Source: Bacteroidota bacterium (GTDB lineage: Bacteria; Bacteroidota; Bacteroidia; Bacteroidales; JAGONC01). Taken from it: a stretch of 64,000 bases of DNA. How positions within the stretch are numbered: position 1 is the first letter of the stretch; each line of letters opens with the position of its first letter. Both the position numbers and the translations under genes were made by a program. The DNA lies in the NCBI GenBank assembly GCA_026391695.1, contig JAPLDP010000037.1, positions 1-64,000 on the forward strand, read 5' to 3'. The notes below the pieces were generated by a model. That model saw nothing but the letters and a program-made list of their open reading frames with translations. It was not told where the DNA came from and did not search any database. Shown piece by piece: positions 55,168 to 64,000 of this stretch.

Positions 55168-56637
55168 TTATAAACCGACACCATAATATGCTCTCATTCC
55201 GTTGGGATAAATGCCTTCAATTAATATACCGTCCGACACATTACTTAATACTTCCCTCAGATCATCGACTGTCCTCATCGGTCTCCTGTCTATTCTGGTG
55301 ATAATAAATCCATCCCCGATACCTGCATCACTAAGTTTACCTTTTTTAATATCAATAATCTTGAGTCCATACTCCAGGCTGAGTTTCTTTTTATCATTGG
55401 TTGTAACAGGTTCAAAGGTTGCCCCAAGCATAGAGATGATATTTACATCTTCCTTCTTGATTATGCCAGTATTACCCTGTATATTCCGTAGCACAAGACG
55501 GAAATTCTTTTCATTATTATTTCTGTTGACAGTGACTAATACTTCGTCTCCGGGATGCTTAGTACCAACAATAGCTAACAGTTCAGATGAGCTATTGACA
55601 GGAGTGTTGTCGATACTGGTAATAATGTCACCAGATTCGATACCCGCTTCTTTTGCCGAACCATTATTCGTAACTCCGTTAACATAAACGCCATTAAGCT
55701 TAGTGATACCAACCTGATTGGCAAGATCACTGTCAATATCTCTGATTTGCACTCCCATTAGTGCACGCTGCACTTCACCATATTCAAGTAGATCGGATAC
55801 AACTTTTTTAACAATACTTGAAGGAATTGCGAAGGAATATCCAGCATAATATCCTGTTCCGGAAGCTATGGCAGAATTTATGCCCACAAGCTCGCCTTTT
55901 ATATTGACGAGAGCTCCCCCACTATTTCCTCTATTGACAGCGGCATCTGTTTGAATATATGATTCAATTGCGGATGTACCATCAGGTGATTGAAGAATAT
56001 TAATATTTCTGGCTTTAGCGCTGACTATACCGGCTGTAACCGTTGAAGTAAGGTTAAAAGGATTACCAACTGCCAGAACCCATTCACCAACTTTCAAATC
56101 GTCTGAGTTTCCATAAGTAATAAAAGGCAACCCTACGGCGTCAATTTTAATCAATGCCAGATCAGTGGACGGATCTTTTCCAATAAGTTGAGCTTTATAA
56201 GTTTTTTTATCGTTAAGAACAACCTGAATGGCATCAGCATTCTCAACGACATGATTATTAGTAACGATATATCCATCCTGTGAAATGATCACACCAGATC
56301 CGGCAGCATATGATGGCTCCTGGCCACTGCCATCATCTGGATATCCAAAGAAATCCCTCCAGTCGAAAAAATAATTATTAGTTCCACTTTGTCTTGAGTA
56401 TTCTGTTTTTATATGCACAACAGTATTAATTGTTTTACCGGCTGCCTCAGTAAAATCAAGCAAGACCTGAGGGCTATAAGCTACAGGCTGGCTAGTCAGG
56501 TGTACTGGCAATTTCGATTCTCCAGCTTGCGCTGGAAAATTAACCTTAGCATCCTTATCAGATATTGCCTGAAAAATAAAAATTGCAACGACAGCTCCCA
56601 GAAAAGCAGAAACCACAAATCCAAGATACTTTTTCAT
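55168..56637 (-). CDS. degQ: HtrA/Deg-family periplasmic serine protease
   Basis: 489 residues. N-terminal membrane anchor or signal (GFVVSAFLGAVVAIFIF), a trypsin-like domain with His in TNNHVVENADA, Asp in STDLALIKID and Ser in GNSGGALVNIKGE, then two PDZ domains (about 285-375 and 400-485). These proteases degrade or refold damaged envelope proteins. The second PDZ ends close to the C-terminus. Specific assignment among DegP/DegQ/DegS is not possible; two PDZ domains exclude DegS. A TATTTTTG element lies 36 nt upstream. Confidence 0.94.
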   Translation of the reverse strand: MKKYLGFVVSAFLGAVVAIFIFQAISDKDAKVNFPAQAGESKLPVHLTSQPVAYSPQVLLDFTEAAGKTINTVVHIKTEYSRQSGTNNYFFDWRDFFGYPDDGSGQEPSYAAGSGVIISQDGYIVTNNHVVENADAIQVVLNDKKTYKAQLIGKDPSTDLALIKIDAVGLPFITYGNSDDLKVGEWVLAVGNPFNLTSTVTAGIVSAKARNINILQSPDGTSAIESYIQTDAAVNRGNSGGALVNIKGELVGINSAIASGTGYYAGYSFAIPSSIVKKVVSDLLEYGEVQRALMGVQIRDIDSDLANQVGITKLNGVYVNGVTNNGSAKEAGIESGDIITSIDNTPVNSSSELLAIVGTKHPGDEVLVTVNRNNNEKNFRLVLRNIQGNTGIIKKEDVNIISMLGATFEPVTTNDKKKLSLEYGLKIIDIKKGKLSDAGIGDGFIITRIDRRPMRTVDDLREVLSNVSDGILIEGIYPNGMRAYYGVGL

Positions 56638-56672
56638 AATTCTTCAATTTAAAAAACTGACCAACATTATAA

Positions 56673-56680
56673 CAAAAATA
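56673..56680 (-). promoter_or_regulatory. -7 element TATTTTTG for degQ
   Basis: CAAAAATA on the + strand, an exact TAnnTTTG match on the - strand 36 nt before ATG 56637. The -33 box is weak. Confidence 0.4.
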
Positions 56681-56895
56681 AATGACAAATGTTTCAGACA
56701 TCATCGTTTGACAACAATTGTACCTAAAAAATGCATAACCAGTTACTACTGAGCTTTTGCACTGAATTTTAAAACGTTTGCTCTGTTTCTTAAGTATAAA
56801 AAGATTGTTAAAATTTGTTAAGCAGTAAAGTAGAAACTACTACCGAAAAAACCGACATAATGAACCTGGCGTCTGGCTATCAGCAAAAATTTCGA

Positions 56896-56903
56896 TATAT
56901 TTG
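56896..56903 (+). promoter_or_regulatory. -7 element TATATTTG for dapF
   Basis: An exact TAnnTTTG match 41 nt before ATG 56944; the -33 region 19 nt upstream reads TCTGG, a poor match. Confidence 0.45.
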
Positions 56904-56943
56904 TACTTTAGTCAATACATAATTATATGTTTAATTATAATGT

Positions 56944-57732
56944 ATGATCATTCCTTTTTACAAATTTCATGGCACAGGTAATGATTTTGTCATTATTGAC
57001 AATAGGTCAGCCAAATTTGAGGACGACGGAAAAATTGTCAGTTATTTATGTGACAGGCGATTTGGTATTGGAGCGGATGGGCTGATTCTGCTGAACACAT
57101 CCACCGGCTTTGATTTTGAAATGGTATATTATAATTCTGATGGTAACGTAGGCACTATGTGCGGTAATGGAGGCCGTTGCATAGTGGCCTTAGCTCATCG
57201 TCTGGGAATAATTGATACTCGTGCGAAATTTAAAGCGACAGATGGAGCACATATCGCTGTCATCAAAGACATTTCAAAACTTGATATCGTTGTCAATCTG
57301 AAGATGAAAGATGTCAGTCATTTTGAGGATCAGGGTGATCATTTCATTATCGATACGGGTTCACCCCATTATGTAAAATTTGTTCATAATCTGGCTCTCC
57401 TGGATGTGTATAATGAAGGGAAAACGATTCGTCACAGCTCAAAATTCATAACAAACGGAATCAATGTGAACTTTGTCGAGGTTCAGAACGAAAATATCTT
57501 TGTCAGAACCTTTGAAAGAGGTGTCGAGAATGAAACTTTATCATGCGGAACAGGTATAATAGCTTCAGTACTTGCACACAGTATAAAAAATAAGATAAAA
57601 AGATCGCCGTTTCCGGTCAGGACATTAGGAGGGAATTTAAATATTTACTTTAAACGAGGGCGCAGTAACTTTTATGATATCTGGATAGAAGGACCTGCAG
57701 TTTTAGTTTACAAGGGACAAATCAGGTATTGA
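56944..57732 (+). CDS. dapF: Diaminopimelate epimerase
   Basis: 262 residues. It converts LL- to meso-diaminopimelate for lysine and peptidoglycan synthesis. The two catalytic cysteines are visible: MCGNGGRC (about residue 73) and LSCGTGI (about residue 200), each in its conserved motif. FHGTGNDFVIIDNR near the N-terminus and RFGIGADGLILL are substrate-binding signatures. The gene heads a + strand group with a GNAT enzyme and mltG, linking it to cell-wall functions. Confidence 0.98.
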   Translation: MIIPFYKFHGTGNDFVIIDNRSAKFEDDGKIVSYLCDRRFGIGADGLILLNTSTGFDFEMVYYNSDGNVGTMCGNGGRCIVALAHRLGIIDTRAKFKATDGAHIAVIKDISKLDIVVNLKMKDVSHFEDQGDHFIIDTGSPHYVKFVHNLALLDVYNEGKTIRHSSKFITNGINVNFVEVQNENIFVRTFERGVENETLSCGTGIIASVLAHSIKNKIKRSPFPVRTLGGNLNIYFKRGRSNFYDIWIEGPAVLVYKGQIRY

Positions 57733-57794
57733 ACACCCAGTCAAACCACCTAATAACGGAACCGGTTCTTTTCAACCGGCAGAAAAGTCATACT

Positions 57795-58340
57795 ATGGCT
57801 GGAAAAAACATTGTACTCCGCGCACCTGAGCCAGCAGATATCGATCTCCTCTTTGAATGGGAAAATGAAAGGTCTATCTGGCAGATCAGCAATACTCTAA
57901 CTCCTTTTTCGAGATTCGTACTCGAACAGTACCTCATGAATGCCCATCTTGATATATACACTAACAAACAACTCCGGCTCATGATAGATCGGATAGCCGA
58001 TAGCCATCCAATAAAAACTATAGGCACCATCGACCTGTTTGATTTTGATGCATCACATCACCGTGCCGGAATAGGAATACTGATCTGCAAGGATGAACAG
58101 GGAAAAGGATATGCCTCTGAGGCTATTGAAATGATAATAGACTACTCCAACGACTTTTTACAGTTGCATCAGTTATATTGTAACATAGCGTCAGATAACA
58201 CCAAAAGCCTGAATCTTTTCAAAAAGCATAAGTTTGAAATCGTCGGGCTCAAAAAAGAATGGTTATATATTCATAACCATTGGAAAGATGAATATATGCT
58301 CCAAAGAATTATTAAAAAATCTGCTGGAGTGACTTTGTGA
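57795..58340 (+). CDS. GNAT-family N-acetyltransferase
   Basis: About 181 residues of the RimJ/RimL-type acetyltransferase branch. The fold opens with GKNIVLRAPEPADIDLLFEWEN; the acetyl-CoA loop is EQGKGYASEAIEMIIDYS (Q/RxxGxG/A), followed by LYCNIASDNTKSLNLFKKHKFE. The substrate may be a protein N-terminus, an amino sugar or a small molecule. A TTG frame overlapping the dapF stop (57729) would add 22 residues; ATG 57795 sits exactly at the domain start. Close spacing to dapF suggests one transcript. Confidence 0.85.
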   Translation: MAGKNIVLRAPEPADIDLLFEWENERSIWQISNTLTPFSRFVLEQYLMNAHLDIYTNKQLRLMIDRIADSHPIKTIGTIDLFDFDASHHRAGIGILICKDEQGKGYASEAIEMIIDYSNDFLQLHQLYCNIASDNTKSLNLFKKHKFEIVGLKKEWLYIHNHWKDEYMLQRIIKKSAGVTL

Positions 58341-58372
58341 ATCAGGTTAACCATTGAATCCATTGACAATCA

Positions 58373-59470
58373 ATGCCTTCATACTATCACGGTAAATACG
58401 GCTATCATGCAAGGAAGAAAAAGAAACGGAAGTTCTTCGTTATTCTCTTGATCATTGTCCTGTTTATTGTAATCATTCCCCTGACAACGACAGCTTATTT
58501 TGCTTTTAGGGCTTTTTTTAATCCTAATGTATGGATAAAAGATGGTTCTCCTACATCAGTCTATATTCCGACAAATACCAGTTTCGATGACCTAAAAACC
58601 ATGCTATACAGTAAAGGGATGATCATTCACAGGAGGACATTTGAATGGCTGTCCCATTTCAAAGACTATGATCAGCATGTAAAGCCAGGCAGATATATCG
58701 TCTATCCCGGAATGTCAAATAATGAACTTGTAAGAATGTTGAATGCCGGAGAACAGACACCTGTGAAGGTTATAATTAACGACATCCGTACAAAAGAGGA
58801 ACTTGCCGGGCACATTTCCAAACAAATAGAGGCCGATTCCGTATCCTTGATACAACTAATGAACGCTGGCGAATATATTAAACAATTCGGATTCACCGAT
58901 CAGAACATATTGATGATGTTCATACCCAACACATATGAATTCTATTGGAATACAACCGCCAGTAAATTTATGGAACGGATGAATAAGGAGTATTCTACTT
59001 TCTGGAATTCTGAAAGATTAGCAAAGCTAAATCAGACAGGACTGAGCAGAGAAGAGGTCACAATTCTGGCATCCATTATCGAAAAAGAAACCAATAAAAA
59101 CGAAGAAAAACCAAGGATAGCCGGTGTATATTTAAACCGGCTAAGGAAGGGTTGGCTATTACAAGCTGACCCGACTGTTGTATATGCTGTTGGGGATTTT
59201 TCCATACAAAGGATTCTTTACAGTCATAAAGAAATCGACTCACCATATAATACTTATAAAATTGCGGGGCTTCCTCCAGGACTTATTTGTTTGCCCTCAA
59301 TAGCCTCTATCGATGCGGTATTAAATTTTGAAAAGCACAACTACTTCTACTTCTGTGCCAGGGATGACTTCTCTGGTTATCATGATTTTTCAGCATCCTA
59401 TTCTCAGCATCTCATCAATGCCCAACGTTATCAGAAGGCATTGGACAGGATGGATATCAGAAGTAGATGA
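58373..59470 (+). CDS. mltG: Endolytic murein transglycosylase
   Basis: 365 residues. A basic N-terminus (ARKKKKRKFF) and one membrane helix (VILLIIVLFIVIIPLTTTAYF) lead to the YceG-like domain, with a LysM-like region (about 100-140) and the catalytic core IEKETNKNEEKPRIAGVYLNRL (Glu in ASIIEKET), then QADPTVVYAVG and YNTYKIAGLPPGLICLPS. It cuts nascent glycan strands in the periplasm. Its location behind dapF fits a cell-wall group. It is 33 bp from the convergent ychF end. Confidence 0.96.
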   Translation: MPSYYHGKYGYHARKKKKRKFFVILLIIVLFIVIIPLTTTAYFAFRAFFNPNVWIKDGSPTSVYIPTNTSFDDLKTMLYSKGMIIHRRTFEWLSHFKDYDQHVKPGRYIVYPGMSNNELVRMLNAGEQTPVKVIINDIRTKEELAGHISKQIEADSVSLIQLMNAGEYIKQFGFTDQNILMMFIPNTYEFYWNTTASKFMERMNKEYSTFWNSERLAKLNQTGLSREEVTILASIIEKETNKNEEKPRIAGVYLNRLRKGWLLQADPTVVYAVGDFSIQRILYSHKEIDSPYNTYKIAGLPPGLICLPSIASIDAVLNFEKHNYFYFCARDDFSGYHDFSASYSQHLINAQRYQKALDRMDIRSR

Positions 59471-59504
59471 AAAATGAAGGATGAAAAATCAGTAGCCGGG
59501 TATT

Positions 59505-60602
59505 TTAGACATTGAACCGAATATGGAGGATATCGCCTTCCTGGACGAAATAATTCTTTCCTTCGACCCAGAATTTTCCAGCTTCTTTACATGCATGTTC
59601 AGAGCCGAATGTGATAAAATCATCATATTTAATCACTTCAGCCCTTATGAATCCGCGTTCCATGTCACTATGAATAACGCCGGCGGCTTGCTGGGCGGTC
59701 ATACCTTTATGAATGGTCCAGGCTCTTACCTCCTTTGGGGCAGCAGTAAAAAATGATTCAAGGTCAAGTAATTTATAAGCCGACCGGATGAGCTTATCCA
59801 CCCCCGGTTCATTCAATCCTGCATCGGCCAGAAACGCTTTTCTGTCATCCGGATTCTCCAGCTCGGCGATCTCTGCTTCCAGCTTGCCAGCGATGACCAG
59901 CACTTCAGTATTTTGATTTTTTAAAGCTTCACGCACTTTTTCGACATAGAAATTTCCGCTGACAGCAGATGCATCGTCGACATTACACACATATACAACA
60001 GGTTTATCGGTCAGCAGGAACAGGTCGGAAATGAAGCGCTTGTCTTCATTTTCAATATGCGCAGTGCGTACCGATTGGAAATTTTCGAGGTGCTGTTTGA
60101 GAACATGAAGAATTTCGAGACTTTTCTTTGCCTCCACATCGCCGGCTTTGGCTACTTTATCGAGCCTGGGTAGTTTACGGTTTATTATATCAAGATCTCT
60201 CACCTGCAATTCGAGATCCAGTATCTCTATATCACGAACCGGATCAACCGATCCTTCAATATGTGGTAAATTATCATCGTCAAAGCATCTTAAAACATGA
60301 ATAATTGCATCCGATTGCTGGATATCGGCAAGGAATTTTCCACCTGCACCATCACTCTGTGAAGATCCCTTAGCCAAGCCTGGTATGTCGACGATCTCAA
60401 CTGTAGCATGGGTGATTTTAGCGGATTTGACAATTTTATCAATAGCATATAACCTGTTATCAGGTACCGGGATCACACACAGATTTGATTTGGAAGAGCT
60501 GAAAGCGGCGCGGGAAGTAGCAGCCTTTGTACTTGACATACAATTGAATATTGTTGTTTTTCCCGTACCCGACAGGCCAATAATACCGCATTTAAGTGAC
60601 AT
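59505..60602 (-). CDS. ychF: Redox-regulated ATPase YchF (OLA1 family)
   Basis: 365 residues. The Obg-family G domain has the P-loop GIIGLSGTGKTTIFN, DIPGLAKGSSQSDGAGGKFL (switch), and VVYVCNVDD (where the usual NKxD is NVDD, the change that shifts YchF specificity towards ATP). The TGS domain closes the protein with EVIKYDDFITFGSEHACKEAGK. The P-loop reads GLSGTGKTT rather than the common GLPNVGKST. It binds ribosomes and is linked to stress responses. It follows pbpC by 65 bp on the same strand. Confidence 0.95.
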   Translation of the reverse strand: MSLKCGIIGLSGTGKTTIFNCMSSTKAATSRAAFSSSKSNLCVIPVPDNRLYAIDKIVKSAKITHATVEIVDIPGLAKGSSQSDGAGGKFLADIQQSDAIIHVLRCFDDDNLPHIEGSVDPVRDIEILDLELQVRDLDIINRKLPRLDKVAKAGDVEAKKSLEILHVLKQHLENFQSVRTAHIENEDKRFISDLFLLTDKPVVYVCNVDDASAVSGNFYVEKVREALKNQNTEVLVIAGKLEAEIAELENPDDRKAFLADAGLNEPGVDKLIRSAYKLLDLESFFTAAPKEVRAWTIHKGMTAQQAAGVIHSDMERGFIRAEVIKYDDFITFGSEHACKEAGKFWVEGKNYFVQEGDILHIRFNV

Positions 60603-60667
60603 AATAAAGAAATTTAAGTAACAAAGATAAGAAAATGATTTATGTGCTACAAGTTGGAAGTCTTAAG

Positions 60668-63046
60668 CTACATGAATTTTACAGTAATCCAGATATCGGT
60701 ATTTCGGCCTTTATCGTCATTACATGAAATTTTCACTCTCCCTGTTTCAGGCTGGAAGAAGAGTTTTCCGGTCGGCAGTGATGAATCAAAAAATTTGTCA
60801 TTGATATACCAGTAAATTTTGCTGACATCGTTTTCGACCTGGCAGGAAAGCAATAACTTTTGATTCTTGCCGGCCAAAAGGATATATTCTGCGCCATTTG
60901 ACAATGATGAAATGACCGGTGCATGACCGGCAAATACGTGCTGACATAATGGATTATGAGGGGGTATCAGGTCATAAGGTATATGTTTCATATCGAAAAA
61001 GCTGATGATTTCCGGTGGGTGATTAGGGTATAAATGTATTACATATCCCTCTTCCGGGAGACATAAACGGCAATATGAAAAATTCTTATGATCATCGGTA
61101 CAAACCTGGATTAGATGGAGACATTTTTTATTAGATGATATTCCAGGAATATAATAATCCATCAGCAGATCAGTACAAAAATCGTTTGGCACAGCCCCCG
61201 ACCTGGCGCACACCAGACGGTAATCAAGATTTTCAGGGGGAGAGAACCAATCCTTTTCCGACTTCTCGTTTAATATATTAAAGATAGAGAAAAGTAAAGG
61301 AGCTGCATACTGAGAGCCATTAAGTTCCGGGACACCATATCCGTTGAAATTACCGATCCAAACACCCACAGTGTAATTTTTATTGTATCCGATACTCCAG
61401 GCGTCACGCCGGCCGTAGGATGTGCCGGTTTTCCAGGCAATCCGCGGCAAATCGAGGCGGTTTTCAAATCCCGCAGGCATATCCGGACGCTTTACACGTG
61501 TGAGCATTTCTGTCACCAAATATGTAGCAGATGAATCCAAAAGGGTATCTTCATTATATATATTGTGTCCTCTGTAATACTGCAGATCGGAGAAAAGCCC
61601 ATCATGTGCAAATATCGAAAACAGACCCGTTAGCTCCTCCAGTGTAACACCACAGCCACCAAGAATAACAGATAATCCCAATTTTTCTTTATGTCGTTGT
61701 ATTGTCTTAAAATCAGCACTACTCAATTTCTTTATAAAGAATTCCAGAGATATTTCATTTAAAAGTTTCACAGCTGGGACATTTAAAGACTGTGTAAGTG
61801 CATCTTCAACAGTGATATATCCCCTGTAATCCTGATCATAATTCTCCGGAATATAGCCATTGAAATTTTCAGGAACATCAGTGATGACAAATTTGGGAGT
61901 AATCATGCCCTTATCTATAGCCAGAGCATAAAGGAAGGGTTTTAGTGTGCTACCGGGTGAGCGTGCGGCTTTGATCCCGTCAACCTGCCCTTGATCCTGC
62001 CGGTTATAAAAGTCAGCCGATCCCAAATAAGCTTTAACCTGCCTGCCGGCATTTTCGACGACAATAGCCGCTGCATTAGTAATTCCTAGATGACGTACTT
62101 GTTTGATGTACTCTATTGTAAGGTTTTCTATGCGTGACTGAATGGACCGGTCGATATAAGTAAATATTTGATCTTGTCCGGAATTTTCGGAGTGCAGCCG
62201 GATGGCTAAGTGCGGTGTTAATCGTGGGGGGGCATGTCGTAAAGCATCAAGTGGTTCTTTCATAGCATCCAGCGTTGCTGTCTCAGCAAAAAATCCTCGG
62301 CTATGAAAATATTCAAGCCACATATTCCGCACTTTTTCAATCTCGGGATTATCTTTTCCTAATACTAGTCCTCTTGGGTCATTAGGAATGACAGACAGGG
62401 TAACCACCTGTGCCAGGCTAAGATTTTGGGGCTTTTGCTGAAAATATATTAATGCTGCAGCTTTCACACCTTCAACATTGCCACCGTATGGGATCATATT
62501 CAGGTACAACTGGAGTATCTCATTTTTTGAAAGGTGCCATTCAAGTTGTAAAGCTCTGAACATCTCAATGATTTTATTGCGGTATGTTCTAGGCTTTGGT
62601 TCCAGTAGCCTGGCCACCTGCATGGTAATAGTTGAGGCACCCGATACCCGTTCTTTCCTTATCATGTTTTTCACAACAGCACGAATCACAGCTACTGGAT
62701 TTACACCAAAATGGTAATAAAAGTATTTATCTTCTTTAAAGGTTATAGTTTTTTTCAGGTCATCAGTAATCTCATCTGGTAAGGCTTTCAGGCGCCATTT
62801 ATCATCTTTGCCCAGGAAAACATAAAGAAGTGAGCTATCCTGAGCCAGGATTTCCTGAGAGTATGGGATTTCGGTATTGACAGGATAAAGATGATCCAGA
62901 ATAATAAATAGTCCAAAAAAAATGACTATACAAACTGATAAAATGACAATTGAGCGCGGCAGGCGCCTTATTGTATCAGTCGCCAACTGGCGATATCTGC
63001 TTATATCACTTATTAATGACTTTAATCTTTCCTTCACCCTTTTCAT
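60668..63046 (-). CDS. pbpC: Penicillin-binding protein 1C
   Basis: About 792 residues. A cytoplasmic basic start and one membrane helix (IVILSVCIVIFFGLFIILDH) precede the GT51 glycosyltransferase domain (about 70-240: GASTITMQVARLL, LNMIPYGGNVEGV). The transpeptidase domain follows (about 320-560) with SxxK in PGSTLKPF, SLN in TQSLNVPAV and KTGT in AWKTGTSYGRRDAW, then the BiPBP_C domain. PBP1C is commonly paired with an alpha-2-macroglobulin gene; none is adjacent here. The frame opens at TTG 63058, but ATG 63046 is preferred; it overlaps the end of selD by 41 bp. Confidence 0.95.
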   Translation of the reverse strand: MKRVKERLKSLISDISRYRQLATDTIRRLPRSIVILSVCIVIFFGLFIILDHLYPVNTEIPYSQEILAQDSSLLYVFLGKDDKWRLKALPDEITDDLKKTITFKEDKYFYYHFGVNPVAVIRAVVKNMIRKERVSGASTITMQVARLLEPKPRTYRNKIIEMFRALQLEWHLSKNEILQLYLNMIPYGGNVEGVKAAALIYFQQKPQNLSLAQVVTLSVIPNDPRGLVLGKDNPEIEKVRNMWLEYFHSRGFFAETATLDAMKEPLDALRHAPPRLTPHLAIRLHSENSGQDQIFTYIDRSIQSRIENLTIEYIKQVRHLGITNAAAIVVENAGRQVKAYLGSADFYNRQDQGQVDGIKAARSPGSTLKPFLYALAIDKGMITPKFVITDVPENFNGYIPENYDQDYRGYITVEDALTQSLNVPAVKLLNEISLEFFIKKLSSADFKTIQRHKEKLGLSVILGGCGVTLEELTGLFSIFAHDGLFSDLQYYRGHNIYNEDTLLDSSATYLVTEMLTRVKRPDMPAGFENRLDLPRIAWKTGTSYGRRDAWSIGYNKNYTVGVWIGNFNGYGVPELNGSQYAAPLLFSIFNILNEKSEKDWFSPPENLDYRLVCARSGAVPNDFCTDLLMDYYIPGISSNKKCLHLIQVCTDDHKNFSYCRLCLPEEGYVIHLYPNHPPEIISFFDMKHIPYDLIPPHNPLCQHVFAGHAPVISSLSNGAEYILLAGKNQKLLLSCQVENDVSKIYWYINDKFFDSSLPTGKLFFQPETGRVKISCNDDKGRNTDIWITVKFM

Positions 63047-64000
63047 TAAATTGTCCAATAATAGCAGCAGAATGAAGACCTTTCTGATGGAGTTGTTCTA
63101 TAAGATGGTCTATATGCGGATCCGGGACAGCGAGCAGGAGACCACCGGAAGTTTGCGGATCACTAAGAATCAGTTGCAATGGCAATGTAATCGAGTTATC
63201 CCAGTCCAGCCAGGGTGCAACAAAATCCAGATTATTCTTTGCACCTCCAGGAAAAATATTTGAGGGAATAACATCCCACACTTCGCTGATGACAGGTACT
63301 TTATCATAGTAGATAGTTGCATCGACCTTGCTTGAACGAGACATTTCAGACAGATGACCGGTTAACCCAAAGCCTGTGACGTCTGTACATGCATGTATTT
63401 GATATCCGCTACAAACCTCAAAAGCCGTGCGGTTCAGTTCACACATTATTTGCACTATTTTCGCTTCCGTTGCTTTATTCACCATTCCTTTTTTGAGTGC
63501 GGTTGACAGTATGCCTAATCCCAGTGGTTTGGTCAGAACAATCCAGTCACCGGGTTGAGCTGTGGAATTCCTCCATATTTTATCAATGTTTATGATCCCC
63601 GTAACAGCGAGTCCAAATTTGGGTTCATCGTCTTCGATAGTATGGCCACCGATAATGGCCACATCAGCCTGCTTAGTGATATCTGCGGCACCTTTCAGGA
63701 TAGTTGAGAGTATACTGATTGGCAGCCTTCTGGATGGAAAAGCGACGATGCTAAGTGCAAATCTGGGCTGTCCTCCCATGGCATAGATATCGCTCAATGA
63801 GTTGGCGGCGGCAATAGCTCCAAAATAATATGGGTCATCCACAACCGGAGTGAGGAAGTCAAGGGTTTGAACAATGGCCGTTGTTTCATTAATTCTGTAA
63901 ACAGCCGCATCATCAGATGTGTTCAGGCCAACCAGGACATGGGCATCATCAGGCAGAGGCATATTTTTGAGGACCTGTTCCAGATCCTGTGGTTTCAACT
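63006..64000 (-). CDS. selD: Selenide, water dikinase (5' end cut by window edge)
   Basis: At least 330 residues, nearly complete. It makes selenophosphate from selenide and ATP for selenocysteine and 2-selenouridine. AIRS-type motifs: NTSDDAAVYRI, TLDFLTPVVDDPYYFG, the metal residues in AANSLSDIYAMGG, TDVTGFGLTGHL, and DPQTSGGLLLAV. The window ends just before the N-terminal Cys/Sec loop (before LKPQDLEQVL), so the catalytic Cys or Sec is not visible; TTG 63998 is not the start. The presence of selD predicts a selenium-using pathway (selA/selB or ybbB) elsewhere in the genome. Confidence 0.96.
   Translation of the reverse strand, partial: LKPQDLEQVLKNMPLPDDAHVLVGLNTSDDAAVYRINETTAIVQTLDFLTPVVDDPYYFGAIAAANSLSDIYAMGGQPRFALSIVAFPSRRLPISILSTILKGAADITKQADVAIIGGHTIEDDEPKFGLAVTGIINIDKIWRNSTAQPGDWIVLTKPLGLGILSTALKKGMVNKATEAKIVQIMCELNRTAFEVCSGYQIHACTDVTGFGLTGHLSEMSRSSKVDATIYYDKVPVISEVWDVIPSNIFPGGAKNNLDFVAPWLDWDNSITLPLQLILSDPQTSGGLLLAVPDPHIDHLIEQLHQKGLHSAAIIGQFNEKGEGKIKVINK

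Larger units (their letters stand above)
56638..56943. other. 306-bp divergent intergenic region between degQ and dapF
   Basis: AT-rich with no gene seen. It holds a -7 match for each direction (56673-56680 on -, 56896-56903 on +) and a short TAGAAACTAC / TACTACCGAAAA stretch of unclear meaning. Confidence 0.5.

Noticed and set aside
61270-61467. Short frames opposite or overlapping pbpC and other core genes
   Set aside because: They are shadows of well-conserved coding sequence in other frames with no independent evidence.

Overview
The window is about 40% GC by eye and comes from a member of the phylum Bacteroidota, most likely an uncultured anaerobic or microaerophilic one. The evidence is: several proteins with type IX secretion system (T9SS) C-terminal sorting domains; a PorP/SprF-type outer-membrane protein; a short primary sigma factor of the Bacteroidota type; a long-form GAPDH; repeated matches to the Bacteroidota promoter element TAnnTTTG; and few strong Shine-Dalgarno sequences. 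Species-level placement is not possible from the sequence alone.

Layout. 1-3.2 kb: the 3' part of a HYR-repeat surface protein with a T9SS type B sorting domain, then a PorP/SprF partner. 3.2-4.1 kb: a HEPN/MNT toxin-antitoxin-like pair bracketed by heptanucleotide repeat arrays. 4.2-5.9 kb: a T9SS-sorted subtilase. 6.2-9.5 kb: trmD, rplS, then ornithine carbamoyltransferase and carbamate kinase (ATP from citrulline). 9.7-14.1 kb: a DMT permease, mtaB, lgt, an inositol-monophosphatase-like gene and tRNA-Gly(CCC). 14.2-19.1 kb: a SMUG2-like DNA glycosylase, an N-acetylglucosamine-kinase-like gene, miaA, an IS1096-passenger-like gene and cca. 19.2-22.9 kb: isocitrate dehydrogenase, an HD-fold protein and a one-chain aconitase/IPM-dehydratase. 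23.1-29.6 kb: a lipoprotein, nrfHA (nitrite to ammonia), a lipoate ligase and a 981-residue FAD/Fe-S oxidoreductase. 29.6-32.7 kb: rnz and rpsA. 32.9-46.7 kb: two giant secreted peptidases (C10 and M6 type) that share C-terminal modules, 3' ends and a 5' regulatory block. 46.8-64 kb: a TlpA-like thioredoxin protein, yidC, pyrG, gap, rpoD, an HtrA-type protease, dapF, a GNAT enzyme, mltG, ychF, pbpC and selD (cut by the right edge).

Functional picture. Core translation and tRNA-modification genes (trmD, rplS, mtaB, miaA, cca, rpsA, tRNA-Gly) and envelope genes (lgt, yidC, mltG, pbpC, dapF, htrA) are mixed with genes for an anaerobic lifestyle (nrfHA, carbamate kinase, selD, the FAD/Fe-S oxidoreductase) and for extracellular proteolysis and adhesion through T9SS (HYR adhesin, subtilase, C10 and M6 peptidases).

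The least expected structure is not in the genes. Intergenic DNA holds several recurring small elements: heptanucleotide (RAGCGAR)n arrays starting 0-15 nt after stop codons with constant polarity; a G/C-strand foldback placed 13-16 nt upstream of start codons at two loci; foldback elements built on GGGG/CCCC palindromes; and hairpins with different stems but the same GAACGMAGTGAA loop. The paired giant peptidase genes also share a 51-nt perfectly conserved leader block. No CRISPR array, complete insertion sequence, integrase or prophage was found, and no clearly new multi-gene system is evident. The repeat families and the duplicated peptidase locus are the best candidates for something undescribed.
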